This document shows positions 1-5,972 of a stretch of 6,937 nucleotides of DNA, one piece after another. The position numbers were made by a program, and so were the translations under genes. Under the pieces are notes generated by a model that saw nothing but the letters and a program-made list of their open reading frames with translations, was not told the origin of the DNA and ran no database searches. Source of the stretch: Ruminococcus sp. UBA1366. Its GTDB lineage: Bacteria > Bacillota > Clostridia > Oscillospirales > Ruminococcaceae. How positions within the stretch are numbered: position 1 is the stretch's first letter; every line of letters begins with the position of its first letter. The stretch is from positions 1,365-8,301 of the forward strand of contig DBRO01000113.1 of NCBI GenBank assembly GCA_002306005.1, given 5' to 3'.

Positions 1-825
1 CGAAAGTACGGACTGGATATTTGAAACCAGCTTGTAGTCAAAAGCCGTAAACCGTCGGGTTTCCTCCGGACAGACCAAATATCCCAGCCGTGCGGATTTA
101 TTGTAAATAGCAAACAGCAAAAAAGTCATGGGATTACCGTGAATTGTCACATCATGCCGCATCACGGGAACAGGATTGTCGTCCGATTCTCGCGTGAGCC
201 GGATGATTTCGTTTTCCGAAAACAGCGTGTTTGCATCTTTCGAAAAGGGAAAGGGGAAACTTAACGCAGATTTTTTGGGAATGTGATATTCAATTACTTC
301 AAATTTCCCGTTTGTTAAAAATGCCGGCACCTCAAACGCATCGGAAATGCTTTCCAGAATAGCGGGCAGACGATGCTTTTTCAATGCAGCTTCTGTAATG
401 TTTCGATAAAGTGTCACAAAATGTTGGGATTCGCTCATTTCATCTTCAAAGATTTTCCGGTAAACCAAATTGACAATCTGCTCCAACGTCAGCGAAAAGG
501 GAATCGACAGAATGGCAAAGCCCAGCTTGTTTGCCTGCTCAATCATTTCTGCGGGGAGTTCATCAAGATAGCGGTTCATTTTAATAGCAAGCGCACAGCA
601 GCCGCGTTCGTTCAAGTCGGAAATAATTGTTTTGTATAATTCCGTGGAGGAAAACAAATATCCAGTGGAAAGTACCAGCTCGTCTTTTTTCAGCCAAGGA
701 ACCGTATCGGGGTTGTCCATGATATTCACCCCTGTAATTTCGCGGTGAATCCCCTGCGCTCCGGCAAGACAGGTCAGACCCTCTACAATGTTTTGTTCAA
801 TCAGCCATTTCAGCGTCGCGGACAT
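1..825 (-). CDS. pucR: PucR-family transcriptional regulator, C-terminus beyond the window edge
   Basis: The leftward reading frame is open from an ATG at 825 to the window edge, giving 275 residues and no stop, so the 3' end is missing. Residues about 8-125 match the purine-catabolism regulator N-terminal domain (PucR family). The clearest block is residues 25-58: GIHREITGV, then NIMDNPDTVPWLKKDEL, then VLSTGYLF. Residues about 150-275 are a linker or sensor region. The helix-turn-helix that PucR proteins carry at the C-terminus would lie outside the window. An AAGGAGT ribosome site (834-840) supports this start. In Bacillus subtilis PucR senses ureide intermediates and controls purine-degradation genes. 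Divergence from allE-allC fits the same role here, probably as activator of that operon and perhaps autoregulator. The family call is firm; the exact target genes are inferred. Confidence 0.88.
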   Translation of the reverse strand, partial: MSATLKWLIEQNIVEGLTCLAGAQGIHREITGVNIMDNPDTVPWLKKDELVLSTGYLFSSTELYKTIISDLNERGCCALAIKMNRYLDELPAEMIEQANKLGFAILSIPFSLTLEQIVNLVYRKIFEDEMSESQHFVTLYRNITEAALKKHRLPAILESISDAFEVPAFLTNGKFEVIEYHIPKKSALSFPFPFSKDANTLFSENEIIRLTRESDDNPVPVMRHDVTIHGNPMTFLLFAIYNKSARLGYLVCPEETRRFTAFDYKLVSNIQSVLS

Positions 826-855
826 GGCAGCTCACTCCTTCTTGCGTTTCTTATT

Positions 856-884
856 ATTGTAAAGCAAGGCGGTGAAAATTACAA
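856..884 (-). promoter_or_regulatory. Predicted sigma-A promoter of the pucR-family gene
   Basis: Read leftward, a -35 box TTGTAA (879-884) and a -10 box TACAAT (856-861) are separated by exactly 17 bp. The predicted transcript starts near 849 and has a short leader before the ATG at 825. A TTGGTT motif on the same strand (complement of 887-892) lies two bases upstream of the -35 box. Confidence 0.55.
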
Positions 885-973
885 CAAACCAAGTGCATAA
901 ACTTTTCAAACCTGCCTGTACAGTTTGCACAATTAAAATGAATTCATTGTTTCTGTTAAGCTGAATGAACTGT

Positions 974-993
974 CGGAAATACCGATGTTTCCG
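974..993. repeat. Inverted repeat CGGAAA-N8-TTTCCG in the divergent region
   Basis: Two perfect 6-bp arms (974-979 and 988-993) flank an 8-bp centre. An overlapping smaller dyad, TCGG/CCGA (973-976 and 982-985), shares the left arm. The repeat lies about 70 bp upstream of the allE -35 box, a reasonable place for an activator site. Chance occurrence cannot be excluded. Confidence 0.3.
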
Positions 994-1061
994 CAAAATA
1001 CAAGGTGAACCATCGGGTTGTATGAAATAAAAAAGTGTACAATCATCAAAGAATAATTTGG

Positions 1062-1090
1062 TTGACCGCACTGGTGCGCGGTACTATAAT
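1062..1090 (+). promoter_or_regulatory. Predicted sigma-A promoter of the allE-allC operon
   Basis: A -35 box TTGACC (1062-1067) and a consensus -10 box TATAAT (1085-1090) are 17 bp apart. The predicted start is near 1097, about 29 nt before the allE ATG. The ribosome site GGGAGGA (1113-1119) follows. TTGGTT (1058-1063) overlaps the -35 box and a 12-bp dyad sits in the spacer, so both activation and repression here are conceivable. Confidence 0.75.
1067..1078. promoter_or_regulatory. Candidate operator: CGCAC-TG-GTGCG dyad in the promoter spacer
   Basis: Perfect 5-bp inverted arms with a 2-bp centre lie wholly between the -35 and -10 boxes of the allE promoter. A protein bound there would occlude RNA polymerase or remodel the spacer. 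The local G+C richness contrasts with the AT-rich surroundings. Its function is inferred from position only. Confidence 0.35.
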
Positions 1091-1125
1091 ATAGATAGAC
1101 ACAATCAAATAAGGGAGGAATTTCT

Positions 1126-1890
1126 ATGGGTTATCCGGATGGATTATTAGCAACAAGAGCGGTGGTAAAGCCCGGACTTTGGGCGGTGATTCCTAAGGAC
1201 GGATTGGTCAATAACATCATACCGGGAATTGAAAACTGCCGGGTCAGCATTGTGGCTTCGCCGAAAATGGGCGCAGGCTTTGTGCAGTATGTGGTGGAAG
1301 CCGCAGCAGGCGGCGGTGCGAAAGAACCGTGGGCATCGCAGGAAAACGTGGAGTGCTTTTTGTATTTAGTGAGCGGTACCGTTACGGTAAAAACCGGCGG
1401 TAAGGAATTTTCTCTTACGGATGGCGGCTATGTGTATGCCGCGCCGGGGGACGGCATTGCTTTCACAAATACGGGCAAAGAAACAGCAAAACTGCTGTTG
1501 TACAAGCAAAAATATATTCCACTGATTGGGAAATCTCCCTACACGGTTTCCGGTAATGTCAATGAAATCGAGTACCGTATATACGATGACATGGAAAATG
1601 TGTTCATCAAAGATTTGCTGCCCGTGGACATTGCTTTCGATATGAATATGCACATTTTGGCATTTGCGCCGGGCGGCTGTCATCCCATAGTGGAAACCCA
1701 TGTGCAGGAACACGGCGCGTATATTTTGTCCGGCGAGGGAATGTATTTTATGGACGACCGCTGGCTGGGGATTACAAAGGACGACTTTATGTGGTTCGGC
1801 GCGTATGTTCCGCAGTGTGCCTACGGCGTGGGCAGGGAAATGTTCGCATATATCTATTCCAAGGATTGCAACCGCGATGCGGATTTGTAA
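1126..1890 (+). CDS. allE: (S)-ureidoglycine aminohydrolase (bicupin)
   Basis: AllE (YlbA, UGlyAH) is a cytosolic Mn-dependent enzyme that converts (S)-ureidoglycine to (S)-ureidoglycolate and ammonia, immediately after AllC in allantoate degradation. The 254-residue length fits the family (about 250-300). It is a double cupin: residues about 50-125 form the N-terminal cupin and about 170-250 the C-terminal one. The C-terminal cupin carries the expected metal ligands E190, H192 and H196 (VETHVQEH) and Q230 (VPQCAYG), the same Glu-His-His-Gln set described for the plant and E. coli enzymes. The GGGAGGA ribosome site six bases upstream supports the ATG. It is the first gene of a three-gene operon, with allC starting 16 bp downstream. 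The N-terminal cupin lacks an obvious metal cluster, as is usual for the family. Assignment is confident. Confidence 0.93.
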   Translation: MGYPDGLLATRAVVKPGLWAVIPKDGLVNNIIPGIENCRVSIVASPKMGAGFVQYVVEAAAGGGAKEPWASQENVECFLYLVSGTVTVKTGGKEFSLTDGGYVYAAPGDGIAFTNTGKETAKLLLYKQKYIPLIGKSPYTVSGNVNEIEYRIYDDMENVFIKDLLPVDIAFDMNMHILAFAPGGCHPIVETHVQEHGAYILSGEGMYFMDDRWLGITKDDFMWFGAYVPQCAYGVGREMFAYIYSKDCNRDADL

Positions 1891-1896
1891 CCGGAC

Positions 1897-1901
1897 GGAG
1901 G
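1897..1901 (+). promoter_or_regulatory. Ribosome binding site fixing the allC start
   Basis: GGAGG lies five bases before the ATG at 1907. It shows that allC starts here and not at the in-frame ATG at 1700, which would overlap allE by almost 200 bp and has no such site. Confidence 0.8.
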
Positions 1902-1906
1902 TATTT

Positions 1907-3172
1907 ATGGCACAACAAACAACGCAAATTGCCGTGCGTGCGGATGCCGGAGTGATTCAAACCATGCTGGAGGAAATTAACCGGTTCAACGCTACGCCGG
2001 AAGAAGGCACAACACGGATTCTTTTCACCGAGCAGGAGCTTGCTTCCCGCGTGTATATAAAAGAAAAAATGCGCGAACTGGAGTTGGATGTCACGGAAGA
2101 CGCGGCGGGAAATATCTTTGGCACGCTCCCAGGCACAGAGCCGGCACTTGCACCCGTCTGGACGGGTTCGCATATTGATACTGTTCCCAATGCGGGAATG
2201 TTTGACGGCATGGCTGGGATTGTCAGCGGTCTGGAAGCGCTTCGCCTGATTCGGGAATCTGGTATCCGTCCGCGCAGGAATATTTCCGTGATTGTGTATC
2301 TTTCGGAAGAACCCACAAGATTCGGGCTTTCCTGTTTGGGAAGCCGGATGATGGCAGGTTGCCTTTCAGAGGAAGAAACCAAGCAGCTCAAGGATGCAAA
2401 GGGAAATTCTCTTTGGGAAATGCTGAAGAAAACCGGCCATGATGTCACAAAGCTGGGAGAAGTCCGCCGCAAGAAGGGCGAGGTCGCAGCCGCAGTGGAA
2501 CTGCATATTGAGCAAAACAACGTGTTGGATCAAAACAAAATTCCGGTGGGAATCGTCCGTGGAATTTGTGCGCCAACGATTTTTACCGTACATATCACGG
2601 GCAAGCAGTCCCACGCGGGCGGTACGCCCATGGGTGAGCGCAAAGATGCTTATGCCGCGGCAAGCGAACTGACGCTGGCGGCAGAGCGTTTCGCTAAAGC
2701 ATCCACAGGGGAGTATCTAACGGCAACCGTAGGCAGGGTGGAGGTCTTTCCAAATGCAGTGAATGTCATTTCAGGCGATGTAAAAATGTCCGTGGATATT
2801 CGTTCGATTGATATGGAATCAAAAGAAGAATTTATTACAAAGCTAAAAAACGAAGCAGAGGCAATTTCAGCAAGGCGCGGGGTGGAAATTACATTCCATA
2901 CCGAAAACCACGATACGCCTTTGCGCTGTGATGCGCGATTGATTTCCTTGTTGCGCGAAAAAAGCGCCGAGCTGGAAATTCCCGCAATGGAACTGATTAG
3001 CGGCGCATATCACGATAGTCTGTTTGTGGGAAGATTCGCCCCGGTGGGCATGATTTTTGTACCCAGCAAGAACGGCATCAGCCACAGCAAAGAGGAATGG
3101 ACAGAGTTTTCCGACTTAGCGCTTGGAACAGACGTGCTGGCGCACACCCTGCTGGCGCTTGCCAATGAATAA
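1907..3172 (+). CDS. allC: Allantoate amidohydrolase (M20 family)
   Basis: AllC hydrolyses allantoate to ureidoglycine with release of ammonia and carbon dioxide, using two metal ions in the cytosol. The 421-residue product has the M20/hydantoinase-carbamoylase layout: a catalytic domain in two parts (about 1-220 and 340-421) around an inserted dimerisation/lid domain (about 225-335). Visible metal ligands are H89 and D100 (GSHIDTVPNAGMFDG), the E134-E135 pair (LSEEPTRFG), H200 (ELHIEQ) and H393 (GISHSKEE). Substrate-side motifs are QSHAGGTPM (H236), PNAVNVIS (N286) and DIRS (R299). Coupling to AllE favours allantoate over N-carbamoyl amino acids as substrate, although the M20 carbamoylases are close relatives and cannot be excluded by sequence alone. 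It follows allE by 16 bp and precedes the dehydrogenase by 19 bp, so co-transcription is expected. Confidence 0.88.
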   Translation: MAQQTTQIAVRADAGVIQTMLEEINRFNATPEEGTTRILFTEQELASRVYIKEKMRELELDVTEDAAGNIFGTLPGTEPALAPVWTGSHIDTVPNAGMFDGMAGIVSGLEALRLIRESGIRPRRNISVIVYLSEEPTRFGLSCLGSRMMAGCLSEEETKQLKDAKGNSLWEMLKKTGHDVTKLGEVRRKKGEVAAAVELHIEQNNVLDQNKIPVGIVRGICAPTIFTVHITGKQSHAGGTPMGERKDAYAAASELTLAAERFAKASTGEYLTATVGRVEVFPNAVNVISGDVKMSVDIRSIDMESKEEFITKLKNEAEAISARRGVEITFHTENHDTPLRCDARLISLLREKSAELEIPAMELISGAYHDSLFVGRFAPVGMIFVPSKNGISHSKEEWTEFSDLALGTDVLAHTLLALANE

Positions 3173-3178
3173 AATTTC

Positions 3179-3184
3179 AGGAGG
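3179..3184 (+). promoter_or_regulatory. Ribosome binding site fixing the dehydrogenase start
   Basis: AGGAGG lies seven bases before the ATG at 3192. This start removes a 23-residue extension that would overlap the 3' end of allC, and it begins the protein at the canonical first beta strand (MKIALLEP). Confidence 0.8.
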
Positions 3185-3191
3185 AACAAGC

Positions 3192-4133
3192 ATGAAAATC
3201 GCACTTTTAGAGCCCTTAGGAATTCCAGATGAAACGCTGGAATCCATGGTAAAGGACGCCGCCGGAACCGGCAACGAAGTGGTGTATTACAACACACGGA
3301 AGGAAGATATTCCAACATTGATTGAGCGCAGTAAGGACTGCGACGTGGTGGTGCTTTCCAATTTTAAATACCCGCGTGCGGTTATGGAACACTGCCCGAA
3401 TTTGAAATACATTTGCGTGGCGTTTACTGGCTACGACCATGTGGATATGGAGTATTGCCGGCAAAAGGGCATTCAGGTTTCCAACTGCGCGGGATATTCC
3501 ACCGTTGCGGTTGCGGATTTGGTGTTTGGTATGGTCATTGCCCTGTACCGAAATCTGATTCCCTGTAACGAGGTTGTCCGTAAGCGCGGCACAAAAGCCG
3601 GATTCATCGGCCCGGAACTGGAAGGGAAGAAGTTCGGCATTGTGGGCGCGGGTGCAATCGGACAGCGTACCGCAAGAATTGCCGCTGCGTTTGGCTGCGA
3701 AGTTTTAGCGTACAACAGAACGCCCAAAGAGATTTCCGGCGTAACATTTACGGATCTGGATACGCTGCTGCAAACTTGTGATGTAATTTCACTGCACGTG
3801 CCGCAAACGCCTGCCACCGTTGGTTTGATTAACAAAGAAAAAATTGCTCTGATGAAGCCGACCGCACTTCTAATTAACACCGCACGCGGCCCGATTGTGG
3901 ACAGTAAAGCGCTTGCGGATGCGCTCAACGCAGGACAGATTGCCGGTGCGGGTATTGATGTGTTTGAAACCGAACCGCCGCTGGAACCTACCCACCCGTT
4001 ACTTTCCGCTAAGAACTGTATCTGTACCCCGCATATTGGGTTTGCATCTGTGGAGGCGATGTACAAACGCGCCAATATCGTCTGCGATAATCTAAGAGCT
4101 TATTTAGCTGGAAAACCCATCAATCTGGTTTAA
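3192..4133 (+). CDS. D-isomer-specific 2-hydroxyacid dehydrogenase, substrate uncertain
   Basis: The 313-residue protein has the D-2-hydroxyacid dehydrogenase fold: a split substrate domain (about 1-98 and 285-313) around a Rossmann cofactor domain. The nucleotide loop is GAGAIG at 152-157. The catalytic triad is complete: R232 (INTARGP), E261 (DVFETEP) and H281 (TPHIG). At the end of the second Rossmann strand the sequence reads AYNRT (N175, R176) where NAD-specific members have Asp, which suggests NADP(H). It is the third gene of the ureide operon, 19 bp after allC and just before the terminator. Possible roles are oxidation of (S)-ureidoglycolate in place of AllD, reduction of glyoxylate to glycolate, or hydroxypyruvate reduction. 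It is not related to AllD, which belongs to a different dehydrogenase family. The family call is firm and the substrate is inferred from context. Confidence 0.9.
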   Translation: MKIALLEPLGIPDETLESMVKDAAGTGNEVVYYNTRKEDIPTLIERSKDCDVVVLSNFKYPRAVMEHCPNLKYICVAFTGYDHVDMEYCRQKGIQVSNCAGYSTVAVADLVFGMVIALYRNLIPCNEVVRKRGTKAGFIGPELEGKKFGIVGAGAIGQRTARIAAAFGCEVLAYNRTPKEISGVTFTDLDTLLQTCDVISLHVPQTPATVGLINKEKIALMKPTALLINTARGPIVDSKALADALNAGQIAGAGIDVFETEPPLEPTHPLLSAKNCICTPHIGFASVEAMYKRANIVCDNLRAYLAGKPINLV

Positions 4134-4144
4134 GAACAAATCAC

Positions 4145-4176
4145 AAAAACAGGACTGTTGTACAGTCCTGTTTTTT
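4145..4176. terminator. Bidirectional rho-independent terminator between convergent genes
   Basis: A perfect 10-bp stem (4149-4158 with 4162-4171) closes a TGT loop. It is flanked by AAAAA on the left and a T run on the right (4171-4176), so it can terminate the rightward ureide operon and also the leftward kinase gene, whose stop is at 4197-4199. Confidence 0.9.
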
Positions 4177-4196
4177 AGTTTCAAATAATTATAAAA

Positions 4197-5093
4197 TTAA
4201 ACTTGGTTTGCGCTTGTAATAATCTCTTGCACACCGGCAAGCGTGGCAGGATGCTCAAAAATCGGATAGTGCGCGCAGGAATACGCTGCCACTGCCGTCG
4301 CAAATTGCACCAGCTTATCATCCTCAAATCCATGTGCCAAGCCGTAAATCGTACCCGCCTTAAAGCTGTCGCCGGCGCCCAGCGTACTTTGTACGTCCAC
4401 TGCAAAAGCAGGGAAGCGCTTTGCCTCTTGTCCGCGCCTGCCGTAAAGCACCTCGCCCTCGCCCTGCGTAATTATCACCAAACCGTCCGTGTTCTCTGTG
4501 TATAACCGGAACAAATCTTCTACACGCTGTCCCTTGTACTTGTCCTTTAAGTGTTGATGGGAAATCGCATTCACCGCGCAGTGTTGGTGCAAATAGCTGT
4601 CATAATCGCAATCAATGACGGCATACGGCTTGTTGTGTTTTACGCAAAGGTGTGCGATTTCTTCTCCAAAGAACGGATCACAGCCGACAACATCCGCATT
4701 TTTTACGGATTCCTCTGACGGTTTTTCCACCCAGTCCAGTCCTTTGGAAAACAACTGTGCAAACCGCCCGAAGCAGGTGCGCGTGGTTTTATCAATCAGC
4801 ACCATATCCTCCACACCGGCGAACTGCTCGTCATAAACCAGTTCGGAACAATCCGTTTGCGTTTTATCAAAATACGCCCGAATCAGTTCGTTGTTTTTGC
4901 TGCCCAAATGTGAACCGCCAAGCTTTAACCGGCAGCCCAAGCTGGAAAGAATCACTGCGGCTGTACCGGTTTCGCCGCCAACACCATAGTGTTCTTCCTC
5001 CATTTCGCCGTAGCCGTCCGCTGCGGGATAATCCCAGCGCAAGCGAATACTTTTGGATGTCATAACCATGCCGTAAAGATAAAGATAGCCCAT
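4197..5093 (-). CDS. PfkB-family carbohydrate/nucleoside kinase, substrate unknown
   Basis: The 298-residue product belongs to the ribokinase/PfkB superfamily, which phosphorylates a hydroxymethyl group of sugars or nucleosides with ATP. Evidence is the N-terminal GGETGTAAVILSSLG block (39-53), in the place of the usual GG-x-x-x-N motif, and the C-terminal STLGAGDSFKAG block (236-247). The latter contains the anion hole GAG and the catalytic base D242. Two positions are atypical: the Asp that normally opens the C-terminal signature is S236, and the Asn of the first motif appears to be replaced. The protein starts MGYLYLYGMVMTS rather than with the usual strand ending in a substrate-binding Asp, so this is a divergent subfamily. 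An AGGAGG site (complement of 5104-5109) lies ten bases upstream. It has its own promoter and is convergent with the ureide operon, so its part in ureide metabolism is unproven. Confidence 0.8.
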   Translation of the reverse strand: MGYLYLYGMVMTSKSIRLRWDYPAADGYGEMEEEHYGVGGETGTAAVILSSLGCRLKLGGSHLGSKNNELIRAYFDKTQTDCSELVYDEQFAGVEDMVLIDKTTRTCFGRFAQLFSKGLDWVEKPSEESVKNADVVGCDPFFGEEIAHLCVKHNKPYAVIDCDYDSYLHQHCAVNAISHQHLKDKYKGQRVEDLFRLYTENTDGLVIITQGEGEVLYGRRGQEAKRFPAFAVDVQSTLGAGDSFKAGTIYGLAHGFEDDKLVQFATAVAAYSCAHYPIFEHPATLAGVQEIITSANQV

Positions 5094-5125
5094 AAATTAA
5101 GTTCCTCCTTGTACTTGTTGCAAGA

Positions 5126-5154
5126 ATCATACCATGTTTGGAACCCGATTACAA
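5126..5154 (-). promoter_or_regulatory. Predicted promoter of the PfkB-family kinase gene
   Basis: Read leftward, TTGTAA (-35, complement of 5149-5154) and TATGAT (-10, complement of 5126-5131) are 17 bp apart. The start is predicted near 5119, giving a leader of about 26 nt. A second CTTGTA/TACAAG copy lies upstream at 5186-5191. Confidence 0.6.
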
Positions 5155-5230
5155 GGCGGAATAATCACCAAAATTTTTTTTGTAACTTGTAGGAATTCAC
5201 AAATTTTTAGTTTCATATAATAATATAATT

Positions 5231-5260
5231 AGCGCGGCTGCCTGTTTGGACAGTCGCGCT
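5231..5260 (-). terminator. Hairpin after the PRTase-like gene, probable terminator
   Basis: AGCGCG and CGCGCT (5231-5236 and 5255-5260) form a perfect GC-rich base, extended by a mostly paired inner stem around a short loop. It begins 12 bp after the stop codon of the leftward gene. The following strand is AT-rich rather than a clean T run, so termination strength is uncertain. Confidence 0.55.
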
Positions 5261-5272
5261 TGCTGATAGAAA

Positions 5273-5902
5273 TTAAATTTTTGAATATCCATAGCTGTTG
5301 ATAATGGCATCCACTTTCTGTCCACCCTTGCACATAGAGCACTGCTCAGAACTGTACGTGTGATAATCAGCAAGGTCATCCGGCGAGAACAAAGCCTTGA
5401 TGTCAACCTCTTTAAAGACCTTCACCGCGCTGAAAATAGCGGCAATTGCAACCACGTGGCCATTGTAGTACTGGAAGCAATCAAAGCTTCGGGATATCGT
5501 CTTGCCCGTAGAAACCGAGGAAACCAACAGCAGTACCTGTTTTCCCCAAATTTTATTTTGCGTGTTGTCACGGAAAATCATTTGGTTGTTCGAGTTTAGT
5601 TCTGGCGTAATGACGGAAACATCATTTCCAGCGTTGATTCCGCTGTCTGCAAGTGCTTGTGCCAAAAAAGCACCCAGCATTTCCGTACCTTCCAGACAAA
5701 TAATTGTGTCCACAATTGTGTTAGTATAGTTCGTTGCCAGACTTTTCGCCGCCTGCTTTGCCATTGTCAGGCTGGTTTTTACTCTTGTAATGTCCACATA
5801 ATAATTGACGTGCGAGTGGTTGGTTGCAAAATGCCCGGGAATCACGGAAATTTTTACGTCCCTGTTGATTTTCGAACGAATTTCCTGTGCGCGAGTTTCC
5901 AT
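5273..5902 (-). CDS. Phosphoribosyltransferase-fold protein, orotate PRTase-like, degenerate PRPP loop
   Basis: The 209-residue product resembles orotate phosphoribosyltransferases. Residues 25-38 (FATNHSHVNYYVDI) echo the OPRT N-terminal substrate block with its YYxD. Residues 123-136 (VLLLVSSVSTGKTI) align with the PRPP-binding loop, and the C-terminal CSMCKGG (C188, C191) resembles the Cys-x-x-Cys tail of some OPRTs. In active type I PRTases two adjacent acidic residues precede the STG turn and bind the PRPP ribose hydroxyls; here they are S128-S129. The protein may therefore bind a nucleotide or PRPP without the usual catalysis, or use an altered chemistry. An AAAGGAGG site (complement of 5910-5917) seven bases upstream supports the ATG. 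It is divergent from guaA and transcribed alone. The base composition looks more AT-rich than in the ureide genes. The fold is fairly sure; the activity is unknown. Confidence 0.75.
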   Translation of the reverse strand: METRAQEIRSKINRDVKISVIPGHFATNHSHVNYYVDITRVKTSLTMAKQAAKSLATNYTNTIVDTIICLEGTEMLGAFLAQALADSGINAGNDVSVITPELNSNNQMIFRDNTQNKIWGKQVLLLVSSVSTGKTISRSFDCFQYYNGHVVAIAAIFSAVKVFKEVDIKALFSPDDLADYHTYSSEQCSMCKGGQKVDAIINSYGYSKI

Positions 5903-5937
5903 AAAAGCGCCTCCTTTAACGAATGTTTCTAACTTGT

Positions 5938-5957
5938 ATTTGTATTATATCACAAAT
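5938..5957. repeat. Inverted repeat ATTTGT-N8-ACAAAT spanning the PRTase-like gene's -10 box
   Basis: Perfect 6-bp arms (5938-5943 and 5952-5957) flank the -10 hexamer. A wider pair, ACTTGTA (5932-5938) and TACAAGT (5968-5974), brackets the whole promoter. Placement over the core promoter suggests an operator, though AT-rich DNA makes chance dyads common. Confidence 0.35.
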
Positions 5958-5972
5958 GTTTTAGTTTTACAA
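5944..5972 (-). promoter_or_regulatory. Predicted sigma-A promoter of the PRTase-like gene
   Basis: Read leftward, TTGTAA (-35, complement of 5967-5972) and a consensus TATAAT (-10, complement of 5944-5949) are separated by 17 bp. The leader to the ATG at 5902 is about 35 nt. Confidence 0.7.

Larger units (their letters stand above)
826..1125. other. Divergent regulatory region between the PucR-type regulator and allE
   Basis: These 300 bp hold no credible gene. They carry two back-to-back promoters (856-884 leftward, 1062-1090 rightward), a TTGGTT motif beside each -35 box, and several short inverted repeats (974-993, 1067-1078, and a looser GTGC-AAACT / AGTTT-GCAC pair at about 893-930). 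The middle part, about 900-1050, is AT-rich. The arrangement is that expected for a LysR/PucR-style regulator controlling its divergent target operon. No riboswitch or terminator was recognised. Confidence 0.6.

Noticed and set aside
832..1071. Leftward 79-codon open frame in the divergent region
   Set aside because: It would start at a GTG inside the allE promoter spacer, has no ribosome site, spans the regulator promoter and has a composition unlike a real protein. It is probably chance.
1700..1906. N-terminal extension of allC into allE
   Set aside because: The extension overlaps conserved allE cupin codons in another frame, and a strong GGAGG site sits just before the ATG at 1907.
1957..2520. 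Long open frame antisense to allC (187 codons)
   Set aside because: It lies wholly opposite a well-supported allC, its translation is low-complexity (Ser/Pro/Arg-rich), and it lacks a ribosome site. It is a shadow frame.
3123..3191. N-terminal extension of the dehydrogenase into allC
   Set aside because: AGGAGG directly precedes the ATG at 3192 and the protein begins there with the family's first beta strand.
3473..4075. Long open frame antisense to the dehydrogenase (200 codons)
   Set aside because: The opposite strand encodes a dehydrogenase with all catalytic motifs; the antisense translation shows no recognisable domain.
4203..4208. A third TTGGTT near the end of the kinase gene as a regulator site
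   Set aside because: It is part of the kinase's last codons, far from any promoter, and its flanks do not match; a six-base coincidence.
5216..5221. TATAAT on the + strand as a promoter between the kinase and PRTase-like genes
   Set aside because: No matching -35 box lies 16-18 bp upstream and no rightward gene follows.
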